Of a stretch of DNA of 64,000 bases, positions 28,734 through 38,392 are shown in pieces. The notes under the pieces were generated by a model, which was given only the letters and a program-made list of their open reading frames with translations, was not told where the DNA came from and made no database searches. Numbering within the stretch: position 1 is the stretch's first letter; each line of letters opens with the position of its first letter. Origin of the DNA: an uncultured Bacteroidales bacterium (lineage in GTDB: Bacteria > Bacteroidota > Bacteroidia > Bacteroidales > Muribaculaceae); contig CASEAQ010000006.1 of the NCBI GenBank assembly GCA_949285735.1, positions 1-64,000 on the forward strand, written 5' to 3'. The position numbers and the translations under genes were made by a program.

Positions 28734-29215
28734 TGTGCTTCGGTGTTTATTACATCAACCACTATAATCATCTCATTGGCATAACCTGGAAACAACTCTC
28801 GCAGCTCGGCAAGCCTCATTGCCGCTTCGTCGCGAGTGCGGAAGTCACCCACACGCAACCGCCACGACGGGGCATCATACGTTATGTAAGTTCCCATCTC
28901 GGGAAACGACTCCTTTATGCTACGTTCCTTCGATAAAGCCTCGCCCTTGGCTGTACGCTGGTTGCGGTCGGAAAACACCTGTATGCGGTAGCCCACAATG
29001 TTCCTGCCGGCAGATATGTGCTGGTGGGTAGCCACATTGGTCGTGTCGCCATTGGCAGGATTGAGCCGCTGGTTGAGGGCAGCCGGCTGGTGCACTGTCA
29101 CACGCCCCCTCGTCACCTGTTGCAGATAATCGGCAATGGTTGTACCGGCATACACATCAGCCACCAATGACAATGTGGCAAAAATGGCAAATGCAAAAAA
29201 GAAACGTTTCGGCAT
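28730..29215 (-). CDS. Secreted SPOR-domain protein
   Basis: The protein has 161 residues. A signal peptide (MPKRFFFAFAIFATLSLVADVYA) is followed by a low-complexity linker. The C-terminal SPOR domain (about residues 83-161) starts YRIQVFSDRNQRTAKGEA and includes WRLRVGDFRTRDEA. SPOR domains bind denuded peptidoglycan, often at division sites. The start at 29215 is chosen for its clean signal peptide over 29245. It is translationally coupled to folE. Confidence 0.88.
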   Translation of the reverse strand: MPKRFFFAFAIFATLSLVADVYAGTTIADYLQQVTRGRVTVHQPAALNQRLNPANGDTTNVATHQHISAGRNIVGYRIQVFSDRNQRTAKGEALSKERSIKESFPEMGTYITYDAPSWRLRVGDFRTRDEAAMRLAELRELFPGYANEMIIVVDVINTEAQ

Positions 29216-29257
29216 AAAAATCGTGAATCTTGATAATCTAAACAATTTCCGTATAAC

Positions 29258-29309
29258 AAAAAACGAGGATGCGCCGCCGCGGCTGTCAAGCCACGCGGCA
29301 CCTCCTCTT
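29258..29309 (-). terminator. Terminator of tpiA
   Basis: On the reverse strand a GAGGAGG...GCGCATCCTC stem with a GCCGCG-rich inner part is followed by CGTTTTTT. It separates tpiA from the SPOR-folE pair. Confidence 0.75.
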
Positions 29310-29329
29310 GTAATTTCGACCGAAGTCTA

Positions 29330-30082
29330 TTAGAATGCCTTTACGATACCCATGAACGACTCTGCTTCGAGGGCAGCACCGCCAATGAGACCACCGTCAA
29401 CATCGGGCTTGGCGAAAAGTTCCTTGGCGTTGCTCGGCTTGCAGCTACCACCATAGAGGATAGTGGTGTCTTCTGCCACTTGCTTGCCATACTTCTTCTC
29501 GATAAGGCCGCGGATGAAAGCGTGGATTTCTTCGGCTTGGTCGGCTGTTGCAGTCTTGCCAGTACCGATTGCCCATACAGGCTCATAGGCAAGTATAATC
29601 TTGCCAAAGTCTTCGGCAGAAAGTCCGAATACCGATGCCAATTGAGCTTCTACAACTTCGTTCTGCTTGTTGGCTTCACGTTCTTCGAGCACTTCACCGA
29701 TGCAGAAGATAACCTTCAAACCGTTTTCAAGAGCCAATTTCACCTTCTCTGCAAGGATTTCAACTGTCTCGTGGTAGTAAGCGCGACGCTCGGAGTGACC
29801 AAGTATCACGTATTGTGCGCCAGTCGAGGCAACCATAGCTGCCGACACTTCGCCAGTGTAAGCACCTTTTACCTTGTCGGCACAGTTTTCTGCGCTCAAG
29901 CCGAGCTTGTTGCTGTCGATAACAGCTGCAACGGCTGTCAAGTGAGTGAAAGGCACACCGATGATTACATCGCAGTTGGGAGTAAAGCCCTTCAATGCTT
30001 CGTTAACTTCGGTAGCAAGTTTTACGCCTTCAGGAACTGTAGTGTTCATTTTCCAGTTTCCGGCTACAATGTTCTTCCTCAT
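29330..30082 (-). CDS. tpiA: Triosephosphate isomerase
   Basis: This 250-residue TIM-barrel enzyme interconverts dihydroxyacetone phosphate and glyceraldehyde-3-phosphate. Catalytic residues are Lys in NWKMN, His in GHSERR and Glu in [15 protein letters not shown]. Phosphate is bound by [11 protein letters not shown] and GGLIGGA. Full length. Confidence 0.98.
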   Translation of the reverse strand: MRKNIVAGNWKMNTTVPEGVKLATEVNEALKGFTPNCDVIIGVPFTHLTAVAAVIDSNKLGLSAENCADKVKGAYTGEVSAAMVASTGAQYVILGHSERRAYYHETVEILAEKVKLALENGLKVIFCIGEVLEEREANKQNEVVEAQLASVFGLSAEDFGKIILAYEPVWAIGTGKTATADQAEEIHAFIRGLIEKKYGKQVAEDTTILYGGSCKPSNAKELFAKPDVDGGLIGGAALEAESFMGIVKAF

Positions 30083-30129
30083 AATATTCTTTAATTTAGA
30101 AAGTGTATATATGATTACAGTAATTTTCT

Positions 30130-31488
30130 CTATTCTTCTTTCTCCTCGCTATTTGGCTGCAAATTTACTTGTTTTTTCCGACTTTTCCTTACTCGGCGCA
30201 AACTAAATTTCACCACCGAATGAGTGCGGTTGACAATTAGCACAAACATCATTGCGGCAACATAAATCGCAGTGACGAAATACAACACATGGCGAGGCGT
30301 GGTGCTGCCCATCGCTTCGTCGAGGCTGCCCGCCTCGTCAAGGCGCGCTATCGGCATCGCCTGCATTCCACACTTCCACACTATCGCGCCGTCGCGCAGG
30401 AACACCGCCGCAGGGTTGCCGCGCGCTACCATCTTCAACTCGCTGTCGTCCATCACATACATCGGATAGGCAGCCATCGACAGGTCGTTCCACTCGGCGA
30501 TTTCGGCTTTGCCGTTCGACGTTAGCCCCACAACATCTATGCCGTGCGACTGGCAAAAATCGTAGGTTTCGTTTATCTGGTAGGTGAACGGTATCACTAT
30601 GTCGCTCAACGACGGGAACATAAGCAACAACTGTTCGCCCTGCCCGAGGATTACGTCGTCGGCAACGTTGCCATCGGTGTCGAACACCGTTATCGGGCGA
30701 TGTTCCCTCACTGCTGAGCCGTCGCTGGCTGCGAGCGACGGCTCAGCAGGAATGCGTTCGACAAATGCCCAGCTGTCGTCGGGCAGGCTGTCGAGCGTGA
30801 ATTGCCGCCTCTCGCCAGCCTTCTCGTATAAAAACACAAATTCCTCCACAGCCTCGTCGCCCCCGTCGGTGGCAATAACCGTGCCGATTGGGAACGGACG
30901 GAAGTCGATGAGCGGCTGGTAGTTATATCCCACCCACGCCACAAACAATATATAGGCAAACGCCAGCAAAGCCACAATCCATTGCACGGCAAAGCCATAG
31001 ATATTTTTCACACGGCGGTTGAACATGGCAAGATAGACAAGGGCGACGGTGAGGGCGACATTTTTCCAAAACGTGCCCCAGTTGCTTATGCTCACGGCAT
31101 CGCCGAAGCAGCCGCAATCGGCAACGTTGTTGGTCACGGCAATATACAGCGTGAGCGGCAGCATCACAACCATCATCGCCAGCATGGCAATGGGCGTGAA
31201 ACGCCGGTAAGCCCCCAACAGCATGAAAACGCCGAGCGCAAATTCCACCGCCGACACCGAAAACGCCATGAATGTGAGCAGCCCGTCGTAGTCGTAAAAG
31301 CCAAACGAATTGAGATACTCGTCAAACTTATACACGCTGCCCCACGGGTCGATTCCCTTGGTGAAGCCCGAAAAGACAAACACACCGCCCACCACCAAGC
31401 GCAGCACCGCCACAATGGCTATGCCCCACTTGCCAACATACAACCTGTCGAGCAGGCGGCTATTGCTTTGCGTCTTCGCGTCCTTCAT
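30130..31488 (-). CDS. DoxX-family membrane protein with thioredoxin-like domain
   Basis: This 452-residue protein starts with four DoxX-type membrane helices ([19 protein letters not shown], then [18 protein letters not shown]). It continues into a region resembling a thioredoxin/TlpA fold ([35 protein letters not shown]) and ends with a further helix and basic tail (about 415-452). No CxxC pair is seen in the thioredoxin-like part, so it is unlikely to be an active oxidoreductase by itself. This arrangement is common in Bacteroidales. The function is unknown. Confidence 0.82.
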   Translation of the reverse strand: MKDAKTQSNSRLLDRLYVGKWGIAIVAVLRLVVGGVFVFSGFTKGIDPWGSVYKFDEYLNSFGFYDYDGLLTFMAFSVSAVEFALGVFMLLGAYRRFTPIAMLAMMVVMLPLTLYIAVTNNVADCGCFGDAVSISNWGTFWKNVALTVALVYLAMFNRRVKNIYGFAVQWIVALLAFAYILFVAWVGYNYQPLIDFRPFPIGTVIATDGGDEAVEEFVFLYEKAGERRQFTLDSLPDDSWAFVERIPAEPSLAASDGSAVREHRPITVFDTDGNVADDVILGQGEQLLLMFPSLSDIVIPFTYQINETYDFCQSHGIDVVGLTSNGKAEIAEWNDLSMAAYPMYVMDDSELKMVARGNPAAVFLRDGAIVWKCGMQAMPIARLDEAGSLDEAMGSTTPRHVLYFVTAIYVAAMMFVLIVNRTHSVVKFSLRRVRKSRKKQVNLQPNSEEKEE

Positions 31489-32020
31489 ATTCGAGCTTAA
31501 TCAATGCAAACAGGGAATAGTTGACCATATCCATGTAATTGGCATCGATACCCTCCGAGACCATCGTCTCGCCGTGGTTGTCCTCAATCTGTTTCGTGCG
31601 CTGTATTTTAGTCAATATCAGGTCGGTGTAGGAATTTATGCGCATGTCGCGCCATGCCTCGTCATAGTCGGCATTCTTGGCATACATCAGTTCCTTGGTG
31701 CGAGTCATAAACTTGTCATACAGTTCCACCGCCCTCTCGTTGCCGATGTCAACGGTGCTTGCAAACCCCAAGTCGAGCTGTATCAAGCCGATGATTCCAT
31801 AATTGACAATTCCTATAAATTCGGGATAAATGCCTTCGCCCACCTGCGACACCTTTTTTATCTCAAGGTTGCGTATGCGCTTTGCCTTGATGAAAATCTG
31901 GTCGGTTATCGACTCGGGGCGCATGATGCGCCACGACGCACCGTAATCATGCAATTTATCGACAAATAGTTTCCTGCAAATCCCTATAACGTGTTCAAAC
32001 TGTGCCTTGGTATCGCTCAT
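31460..32020 (-). CDS. DUF1599-domain protein
   Basis: This 186-residue protein carries two copies of the DUF1599 unit. The first has DLIFIKAKRI...MVNYGIIGLIQL-like text (actual NYGIIGLIQLDLG), and the second has DLILTKIQRTKQIE and [13 protein letters not shown]. Each is preceded by a KxxDYGASWR / NADYDEAWRD motif. DUF1599 proteins resemble nucleotide pyrophosphatase-type (MazG-like) helical bundles, but the function is unproven. The start at 32020 lies just downstream of a -7 box. It overlaps the DoxX gene by 29 bases. Confidence 0.85.
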   Translation of the reverse strand: MSDTKAQFEHVIGICRKLFVDKLHDYGASWRIMRPESITDQIFIKAKRIRNLEIKKVSQVGEGIYPEFIGIVNYGIIGLIQLDLGFASTVDIGNERAVELYDKFMTRTKELMYAKNADYDEAWRDMRINSYTDLILTKIQRTKQIEDNHGETMVSEGIDANYMDMVNYSLFALIKLEYEGREDAKQ

Positions 32021-32047
32021 GTCACATAAACAATAAAGTATCTGCCA

Positions 32048-32055
32048 CAAATTTA
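32048..32055 (-). promoter_or_regulatory. -7 box for the DUF1599-DoxX operon
   Basis: On the reverse strand this is TAAATTTG, matching TAnnTTTG, 28 bases before the ATG at 32020. It rules out the longer in-frame extension upstream. Confidence 0.5.
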
Positions 32056-32192
32056 CGAATTTATTCCGAAAAAACTGCGACACGCCACCGCCAGTGTGCC
32101 TGTAAGCCACCACAAAGATGCCATACCGCGACAAACCCGACAAAAACTTTCCGTAAAAAATCAAAACAGCTTCTAAATTCACAGAAAAACGT

Positions 32193-32200
32193 TAACTTTG
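32193..32200 (+). promoter_or_regulatory. -7 box for rnpB
   Basis: TAACTTTG matches TAnnTTTG, about 8 bases before the first paired base of RNase P RNA. Confidence 0.6.
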
Positions 32201-32206
32201 TACTAC

Positions 32207-32602
32207 AAGGCAGTATGGCGGCTTGTCGCTCGCCGAGGCGCCATCGGTGCCATGCGGCGTGAGGAAAGTCCGGGCAACACAGAGCATCATATTTCCTAAC
32301 GGGAAGCTGTCTGCGAGGGCAGAGACAATGTGACAGAAAACAACCGCCACGGCACTCCCCATAAAAGCGTGCCGGGGCAAGGGTGAAAAGGCGGGGTAAG
32401 AGCCCACCGGGCGCGATGGTGACATTGCGCGCCGCACATCTTATGAGTTGCAAGGCCAAGTATATCGGCATTCAAGGGTTGCTCGCCCATTGTCGAGGGG
32501 TAGGCTGCTAAAGCCCGGCGGCAACGTCGGGATCAGATAAATGACAAGCCGTGCCGCCAGCAATGGCAGCACGACATAACCCGGCTTACAGCCATGCTGC
32601 CT
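32207..32602 (+). ncRNA. rnpB: RNase P RNA (class A)
   Basis: Conserved RNase P core elements appear in order: GAGGAAAGTCCGGGC near 32258, GGGTGAAAAGGCGGGGTAAGAGCCCACCG near 32380-32420, GGATCAGATAAATGACAAGC near 32530, and ACATAACCCGGCTTACAG near 32575. The ends AAGGCAGTATGG and CCATGCTGCCTT pair as helix P1. A T-run follows at 32602. It is the catalytic RNA that trims the 5' ends of tRNA precursors. The 5' end is approximate. Confidence 0.96.
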
Positions 32603-32637
32603 TTTTTCTCTTTTTATAACGAGACTTAACCCGACCA

Positions 32638-33984
32638 ATGAAAAAGACCGGCTCGAAATATCATTCACTCGTCACCAGGCTGCGGCGATACAGCATCAGG
32701 CTATGGTGGTACTGGCTGGGAGGAGTGTGGAATGACACGCGCAGTGGCTGGTATGTCAACCTTGCCAAGACCGTCAACCTGTCGGTGCGCTCCATTCTCG
32801 ACACCAACCTGCAACAAAAGGCGGCAGCACTCACATTCAACACCATGCTCGCGCTGGTGCCTACGCTTGCCATGATATTTGCCATCGGGCGCGGCTTCGG
32901 CTTCCAAAACATCATCGAGTCGGAAATCTTCAACTTCATCCCGGTGAAGCGCGAAGAGCTGAGCAACGTGTTCACCTTCGTCGATTCCTACCTCGCACAG
33001 TCGTCCGAGGGGATTTTTGTGGGCGTGGGCATCCTGTTCCTGCTCTGGACGTTAATCAGCCTGCTTTCCAACGTAGAAGATGCCTTCAACCACATTTGGG
33101 GCATCAACAAGAAGCGCAACTTCTACCGCAAGATGACCGACTACATCTCCATCTTTTTCATCATTCCCATTCTCATCATCTGCACCAACGGTATCAAGCT
33201 GTTTGTCCTCACCATGTCGTCCGACACGTTCCTGTCGCCGATAGTCGAGGCTGCACTCGACATAGCCCCCACCATTCTCACGTGGATGGCATTCACGCTC
33301 ACATTCGTGCTGGTGCCTTACACCAAGGTGAAGGTGAAATACGCCCTGCTGTCGGGCTTCTTGTGCGCCATAGTGTTCCAGATGCTGCAATGGCTCATGG
33401 TGAGCGGGCAGATTTATGTTTCAAAATACAACGCCATCTATGGTAGCTTTGCATTCCTGCCCTTGCTGCTCATTTGGATATACATGTCGTGGCAAGTGTG
33501 CCTGGCTGGGGTGGTGCTCACCTACTCGTCGCAAAACATTTTCCGCTTCAACTTCCGCGACAACATCAACGAAATTTCGCAACGCTACATGACCGACGTG
33601 ACGATAGTGGTTCTCACCATCGTCGCCAAGCGGTTCGACCAGCAGAAGTCGCCCTACACCAAGCGCGACATCACCGAGCGTTACAACATACCCATACGCC
33701 TCGTGGGGGCGGTAATCGACCACCTCGTTGACGTGAAATTGCTGTCGGGAGTGGTGGGGAAAGACGACCGCGAAACGGCATACCAGCCGGCTTTCGACCT
33801 GCAACACCTCACGCTGCGCTCTGCCAAAGAGCGGCTGCGCAATTGGGGCAAGTCGGGGTTCATTCCCTCGATGCAAGCCAAGTTTGAACCGACCATGCAC
33901 ATCATACACAAAAGCTATGAGACGCAGGTCGATGACATACTCATTAAAAACCTACCTTTAAACTTTAACGAAAAGGAAATATGA
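32638..33984 (+). CDS. YihY/BrkB-family membrane protein
   Basis: This 448-residue protein has an N-terminal YihY/UPF0761 region of about six membrane helices. Family marks are [44 protein letters not shown] and [20 protein letters not shown]-terminal domain of about 130 residues resembles a winged helix ([25 protein letters not shown]). Older RNase BN annotation is wrong for this family; the function is unclear. It overlaps ridA by four bases. Confidence 0.9.
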   Translation: MKKTGSKYHSLVTRLRRYSIRLWWYWLGGVWNDTRSGWYVNLAKTVNLSVRSILDTNLQQKAAALTFNTMLALVPTLAMIFAIGRGFGFQNIIESEIFNFIPVKREELSNVFTFVDSYLAQSSEGIFVGVGILFLLWTLISLLSNVEDAFNHIWGINKKRNFYRKMTDYISIFFIIPILIICTNGIKLFVLTMSSDTFLSPIVEAALDIAPTILTWMAFTLTFVLVPYTKVKVKYALLSGFLCAIVFQMLQWLMVSGQIYVSKYNAIYGSFAFLPLLLIWIYMSWQVCLAGVVLTYSSQNIFRFNFRDNINEISQRYMTDVTIVVLTIVAKRFDQQKSPYTKRDITERYNIPIRLVGAVIDHLVDVKLLSGVVGKDDRETAYQPAFDLQHLTLRSAKERLRNWGKSGFIPSMQAKFEPTMHIIHKSYETQVDDILIKNLPLNFNEKEI

Positions 33985-34355
33985 AAGAGACTATCTTTGC
34001 CGAAGGCGCACCTGCAGCCATCGGCCCCTACAGCCATGCCGTGAAAGTGGGCAACTTGCTGTTCTTGTCGGGTCAAGTGGGCATCAACCCTGCCACTGGC
34101 AAAATCGAAGGCGACATCACAGCACAGACGCGTCAAGCCATTGCCAACGTCAAGACCGTGCTTGCCGCCGCCGGGGCTACACTCGACAACGTGGTAAAGA
34201 CCACCGTTTACCTTGGCGAAATGCACTTCTTCAATGCCATGAACGAGGTTTACGCCGCCGAATTTGGTGAGCCATACCCTGCCCGCTCGGCATTCTCGGT
34301 GAAAGAGCTCCCCAAGCAAGCCCTCGTTGAAATCGAAGTCATTGCAGCCCTGTAA
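33981..34355 (+). CDS. ridA: RidA-family enamine/imine deaminase
   Basis: This 124-residue protein hydrolyses reactive enamines and imines made by PLP enzymes such as threonine dehydratase. It shows the family signature [23 protein letters not shown] and, at the C-terminus, [19 protein letters not shown], which contains the Arg that binds the substrate carboxylate. It starts within the YihY stop codon. Confidence 0.95.
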   Translation: MKETIFAEGAPAAIGPYSHAVKVGNLLFLSGQVGINPATGKIEGDITAQTRQAIANVKTVLAAAGATLDNVVKTTVYLGEMHFFNAMNEVYAAEFGEPYPARSAFSVKELPKQALVEIEVIAAL

Positions 34356-34392
34356 GAAAAGCTGCAAAGGCTCAAATCGCTATATAAAAAAC

Positions 34393-34442
34393 AAGACTTA
34401 GCGCGACTGGCATCTTAGCAGCCAGCCGCGTTAAGTCTTTTC
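34393..34442 (+). terminator. Terminator of the YihY-ridA operon
   Basis: AAGACTTAGCGCG pairs with CGCGTTAAGTCTT with one G-T pair, plus an inner CTGG/CCAG stem, followed by TTTTC. It directly abuts the broken toxin fragment. Confidence 0.8.
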
Positions 34443-34617
34443 AAATCGTTCGCATATTTGCGAATATTCAAAAAAAGTCCTACAGGGAGATAAAAAGGGA
34501 ATCTCATCTGTACGAATAAACAGGCAATATAGACTTGAATTTACCGTGAGAGAAGCGTTCAACAAGCAAATAGTAACAGTGTGTCGCTTATTGGAAATTA
34601 GCAACCATTACAAATAA
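34435..34617 (+). pseudogene. 5'-truncated RelE/HigB-type toxin remnant
   Basis: An open frame from about 34,462 to the TAA at 34615 encodes KVLQGDKKGISSVRINRQ, then YRLEFTV and IVTVCRLLEISNHYK. This matches the C-terminal half of RelE/ParE-superfamily toxins (GDKKG-SVR-YR-F core and the SNHYK ending). In frame it is closed upstream by a stop at 34432. No ATG precedes it, and the first half of the toxin is absent. It ends 8 bases before the antitoxin start, the normal toxin-antitoxin order. It is therefore a broken toxin gene, with the breakpoint close to the ridA terminator. Confidence 0.75.
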
Positions 34618-34625
34618 TAGTTGAT

Positions 34626-34961
34626 ATGGATACGACAAAAAAAATTTACAGTCCCGACGAACTGCAATCGTCTGAACCCATACATCCAGGTGAAATGCTC
34701 AAAGATGAATTGGAAGCCCGTGGAATGTCGCAACGAAAATTTGCCTCTCTCATTGGCATTTCATATTCCGTGCTTAACGAGGTAATTAACGGCAAACGTC
34801 CTATTACGACCGAATACGCATTGAAGATTGAAGCTGCAACAGGAATAGCCGCCAACATTTGGCGTGGGTTACAAGCCGACTACGATATGCAAATGGCTCG
34901 AAGTAACAGTAAGTTGGCTGCCGTGCTCGACAACATTCGGAAATCGGTTGCCGTATTATAA
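34626..34961 (+). CDS. higA: HigA-family antitoxin (XRE helix-turn-helix)
   Basis: This 111-residue protein has the HigA addiction-module plan: an N-terminal IHPGEMLKDELEARGMSQRK followed by an HTH (FASLIGISYSVLNEVINGKRPIT) and a C-terminal helical tail. HigA neutralises a RelE-type toxin and represses its own promoter. The partner toxin just upstream is truncated, so this is an orphan antitoxin, perhaps kept for regulation or protection against related toxins. Confidence 0.9.
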   Translation: MDTTKKIYSPDELQSSEPIHPGEMLKDELEARGMSQRKFASLIGISYSVLNEVINGKRPITTEYALKIEAATGIAANIWRGLQADYDMQMARSNSKLAAVLDNIRKSVAVL

Positions 34962-35029
34962 CACAAGGGCGCACCCATTTTAACAATGAAGTGCGCCCCT
35001 TTATTTATAAACCTTGCTGCAACACCACT

Positions 35030-36316
35030 TTATCGCTGCAACAGAGCCAGGAAATCGGCTACGACAAATGTGCTGCCGCCGACAAAAATCATGTCGTCGG
35101 CGTGGGCTGCGGCTCGGGCAGCGGCGTATGCCGATTCCACTGTGGCATATCCCTCGCCCACAAGCCCCTTGCCATGCGCCAGCTCGGCAAGGCTGTGGCA
35201 ATCGAGCGCACGCGGCACCGATGCCTGCGTGAAATAATAGACTGCCGTGTGCGGCATCATGTCGAGAATGTGCGTTATATCCTTGTCGTTGACAAAGCCT
35301 ATCACCACGTGGAGCGAGCGATAATGCTCATTCTTCAACTGCTCGGCAATATATTGCCACCCGCCGGTGTTGTGCCCCGTGTCGCACACCACACGTGGAG
35401 CATTGCCCACCACCATCCAGCGACCCATCAGCCCCGAAATCTCACACACCCGGGCAAAACCGCCCTTCACCGCCTCGTCGGGCAGCTCAAAGCCAAGTTT
35501 CCTCAACTCTCCCACAGCCACCAGCACGGTGTTGGCATTCTTCACTTGGCAGTCGCCCGAAAGTTCGTCAACAATAGTACCATAGTCACGGCTCTCGATA
35601 ATCCATCGGTCACCCTCCCTGTGGGCACCGACCACTTGGCTAAATTGTTCGGCAAATATTATCGGGGCATCTTCGGCTGCGGCTTTTGTCACAAACACGT
35701 CGTGAATCTCGGCAGCGTCCTCGCCTATCACCACAGGCGTGTGCGGCTTTATGATGCCAGCCTTCTCGGCGGCAATCAGCGGCAAAGTGTTGCCAAGGAA
35801 TTGCGTGTGGTCAAACGATATGTTGGTTATCACGCCAAGCACTGGCGCAATGATGTTGGTACTGTCGAGCCTGCCGCCAAGCCCCACCTCAATCACGGCA
35901 ACGTCAACCTGTTGCTGCCTGAAGTAGTCAAAAGCCATCACCATCGTCAGCTCAAAAAACGACGGCGACCCGTCGTAGGGCATCGACTGGTAGCGTTCAA
36001 CAAAGTCGGTAACGGCTTCATGGCTTATCATCTCGCCGTTCACCCTTATGCGCTCGCGGAAGTCAACCAAGTGGGGCGACGTATAAAGCCCCACCCTGTA
36101 GCCAGCCAATTGCAGCATCGAGGCAAGCAAGTGAGATGTTGACCCCTTGCCGTTGGTGCCGGCAACGTGTATCGTGCGGTAAGCCTTGTGCGGATTGCCG
36201 AACAGGGCGGCAAGGTTGATGCTAGTGTCGAGACCAGCCTTATAGGCAGCACCGCCTATGCGCTGGAACATGGGCAGGCTGTTGTATAGAAAATCGAGTG
36301 CTTCCTTGTAATTCAT
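35030..36316 (-). CDS. folC: Bifunctional folylpolyglutamate/dihydrofolate synthase
   Basis: This 428-residue Mur ligase-family protein adds glutamate to dihydropteroate and folates. The ATP loop is VAGTNGKGSTSHLLASML, followed by GLYTSPHLVDFRERI. VIEVGLGGRLDSTNI and the FVNDKDITHIL segment are FolC hallmarks. The ATG at 36316 is used; an in-frame TTG lies two codons upstream. It follows the chromate transporter pair by 12 bases in an operon with maf. Confidence 0.95.
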   Translation of the reverse strand: MNYKEALDFLYNSLPMFQRIGGAAYKAGLDTSINLAALFGNPHKAYRTIHVAGTNGKGSTSHLLASMLQLAGYRVGLYTSPHLVDFRERIRVNGEMISHEAVTDFVERYQSMPYDGSPSFFELTMVMAFDYFRQQQVDVAVIEVGLGGRLDSTNIIAPVLGVITNISFDHTQFLGNTLPLIAAEKAGIIKPHTPVVIGEDAAEIHDVFVTKAAAEDAPIIFAEQFSQVVGAHREGDRWIIESRDYGTIVDELSGDCQVKNANTVLVAVGELRKLGFELPDEAVKGGFARVCEISGLMGRWMVVGNAPRVVCDTGHNTGGWQYIAEQLKNEHYRSLHVVIGFVNDKDITHILDMMPHTAVYYFTQASVPRALDCHSLAELAHGKGLVGEGYATVESAYAAARAAAHADDMIFVGGSTFVVADFLALLQR

Positions 36317-36328
36317 CGTCAATTATCC

Positions 36329-36874
36329 TTAAAATATAAAATACCCCGCTGCGCCGGCGGCGATTATCAGCAAGATGGGGTGAACCTTGGTGAAGTGGGC
36401 AAACATAAATGTGGCAACGCATATCGAAATGCTCTTGATGCATTCTCCCATCTCGCTACCGAAATTGTCCTTGTTCATCAGCAACAGAGCTGCCGAGGCT
36501 ATCAGCCCCACCATCACCGGGCGCAACCCCATGAACACCCCCTTTATGATAGGGCTTTCCTGATGGCGGCGCACAAAGTGGCTGGCATAGAGCATGAGAA
36601 TATAGGGAGGAATAACCACCGCCGCCGTGGCTGCCACGGCACCAAGCACGTTGCCGCCAGTGACCGTGTAGCCTATATATGTGGCACTGTTGATGCCTAT
36701 TGGACCTGGAGTCATCTGCGAGATGGCAACGATATCGGTAAATTCGGTAAACGAAATCCACCCGTGACGCTGCACCACTTCTTGCTGTATCAGCGACAAC
36801 ATGGCATATCCGCCGCCAAAGCCAAACAGCCCGAGCTTCAAATAAGTCAATATTAGTTTCAGATATATGTTCAT
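36329..36874 (-). CDS. Chromate transporter, single CHR domain (second of a pair)
   Basis: This 181-residue membrane protein has about six hydrophobic segments, with the CHR motif FGFGGGYAMLSLIQQEVV and later ISQMTPGPIGINSATYIGY. Short-chain CHR proteins work as a heteropair with a second one encoded next to them. Most homologues outside chromate-resistance plasmids have no proven substrate. It overlaps its partner by ATGA. Confidence 0.93.
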   Translation of the reverse strand: MNIYLKLILTYLKLGLFGFGGGYAMLSLIQQEVVQRHGWISFTEFTDIVAISQMTPGPIGINSATYIGYTVTGGNVLGAVAATAAVVIPPYILMLYASHFVRRHQESPIIKGVFMGLRPVMVGLIASAALLLMNKDNFGSEMGECIKSISICVATFMFAHFTKVHPILLIIAAGAAGYFIF

Positions 36875-37452
36875 TCCGTATTAGCCCGCTTGTTAAGTTT
36901 CCACGTATAATATATATACCCTCCTATCCCACCGAGAATTATATAGACGATGGGATTGGATATGTAGGGTATCCCCGAATAGATGAACAATGCCACGGCG
37001 ATGGGTATAGCCACCGTCTTGGCATTGATTTTGGCAGTCTTGGCTGTTGAAAGCACTGGCGCAACGATAAGAGCCACCACGGCAGGACGTATCCCCTTGA
37101 AGATGCTGTTGAGCGTCTCATTCTCCTTGATGATGTCGGGAGTGAGAAACATCGCTATGGCAAGAATGATGATAAACGACGGCAATATCGTTCCAAGCGC
37201 AGCCACAAGACTACCCTTGAATCCGCGCAGCCGGTCGCCGATGGCTACCGAGAAGTTAACCGCAAGAATGCCCGGCAACGACTGCGCCACGGCGAGCATA
37301 TCCACAAAATCCTCTTTTGTCACCCACCGATGCTTGTCAACCACCTCCTTTTGTATGAGCGCAATCATCGCCCAACCACCACCAAATGTGAACGCACCAA
37401 TCTTGAAAAAGGTGCAAAACAGGCGAAAGTAAATGTTTTTTAAAAGCCCCAT
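36871..37452 (-). CDS. Chromate transporter, single CHR domain (first of a pair)
   Basis: This 193-residue membrane protein has FTFGGGWAMIALIQKEVV and VAQSLPGILAVNFSVAIGDRL. It pairs with the overlapping gene downstream. The two together correspond to one long two-domain ChrA. The insertion orientations of the halves are expected to be opposite. Confidence 0.93.
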   Translation of the reverse strand: MGLLKNIYFRLFCTFFKIGAFTFGGGWAMIALIQKEVVDKHRWVTKEDFVDMLAVAQSLPGILAVNFSVAIGDRLRGFKGSLVAALGTILPSFIIILAIAMFLTPDIIKENETLNSIFKGIRPAVVALIVAPVLSTAKTAKINAKTVAIPIAVALFIYSGIPYISNPIVYIILGGIGGYIYYTWKLNKRANTE

Positions 37453-37465
37453 CGATGAAATGCCT

Positions 37466-38053
37466 TTAAAATTTTTTCAACTCGGTGTAAAGGCGTTGCA
37501 ACGGCAATCCCATCACGTTGTAGAAACTGCCGCTGATGCTGCGCACCCCGATGCAGCCAATCCATTCCTGTATGCCATACGCGCCAGCCTTGTCCAAGGG
37601 GGAGAATTTGTCAACGTAGTAGGCAATCTCCTCGTCGGTCAACTCGGCAAACTCAACCTCGGTGACAGCACTGAACGACGATTGCCGCTCGGCTGTCGTG
37701 ATAGTGACGCCCGTAACCACGTGGTGCACCTTCCCCGACAAGCGGCGCAACATCGCCACTGCCCCAGCCGCATCACAAGGCTTGCCAAGCACCTCGCCGT
37801 CGCACACCACCACCGTGTCGGCAGTGATAACCAGGCGGTTGCCGCCAATCACCGACCGGTATGCCCGCGCCTTGCATTCCGAAATGGCTTGAGCTACTTC
37901 CATCACCGGAGTGCCGGCAGGACACTCCTCTTCGATACCGTCAATTACAAACGGCTCAAACTTTATGCCCAAGTCGCCCAGCAACTGCCTGCGCCGCGGC
38001 GAATTGCTCGCCAGCAGCACTTCATATTTATCCAAATTCTCCAATGGCTTCAT
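37466..38053 (-). CDS. maf: Maf-family nucleoside triphosphate pyrophosphatase
   Basis: This 195-residue protein has LLASNSPRRRQLLGDLG at the N-terminus, the Maf substrate-binding signature. AITADTVV-type text appears as VITADTVVVCDGEVLGKP, and YYVDKFSPLDKAGAYGIQE follows near the C-terminus. Maf proteins hydrolyse noncanonical or modified NTPs such as dTTP/UTP or m5U nucleotides. The ATG at 38053 is chosen; the in-frame start 12 bases upstream is TTG. It is first in the maf-chrA-chrA-folC run. No clear -7 box was seen upstream. Confidence 0.93.
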   Translation of the reverse strand: MKPLENLDKYEVLLASNSPRRRQLLGDLGIKFEPFVIDGIEEECPAGTPVMEVAQAISECKARAYRSVIGGNRLVITADTVVVCDGEVLGKPCDAAGAVAMLRRLSGKVHHVVTGVTITTAERQSSFSAVTEVEFAELTDEEIAYYVDKFSPLDKAGAYGIQEWIGCIGVRSISGSFYNVMGLPLQRLYTELKKF

Positions 38054-38354
38054 ATCAAAAAACAAAATATTTAATCAACGCCATGCGCCATATTACCAAG
38101 CAGGCTATGCACATGCGTGCAAAAACATTACCGACACATGAGGCGCAACTGAATATCATTTTGGCAAGTCACAGCTGGCAATCAACCACTTACCGAAGCA
38201 CACGCCCCTTTATCAATGCAAATTTATACATTACCTGCGAACTGAGCAAAACTCATTTGCTCCAAGACAGCCAAGAAAAGAAAACTCACCCTACACACAA
38301 CAACCCTTCCTGTCGGCTATTACATTTAAAATTGCATGAAATATCAAAATTCCG

Positions 38355-38362
38355 TATATTTG
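38355..38362 (+). promoter_or_regulatory. -7 box for hpt
   Basis: TATATTTG matches TAnnTTTG, 30 bases before the ATG at 38393. Between maf and here (38054-38354) no gene or clear structure was seen. Confidence 0.5.
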
Positions 38363-38392
38363 TGAAAATTTTACGTTACACCCTCACATCTT

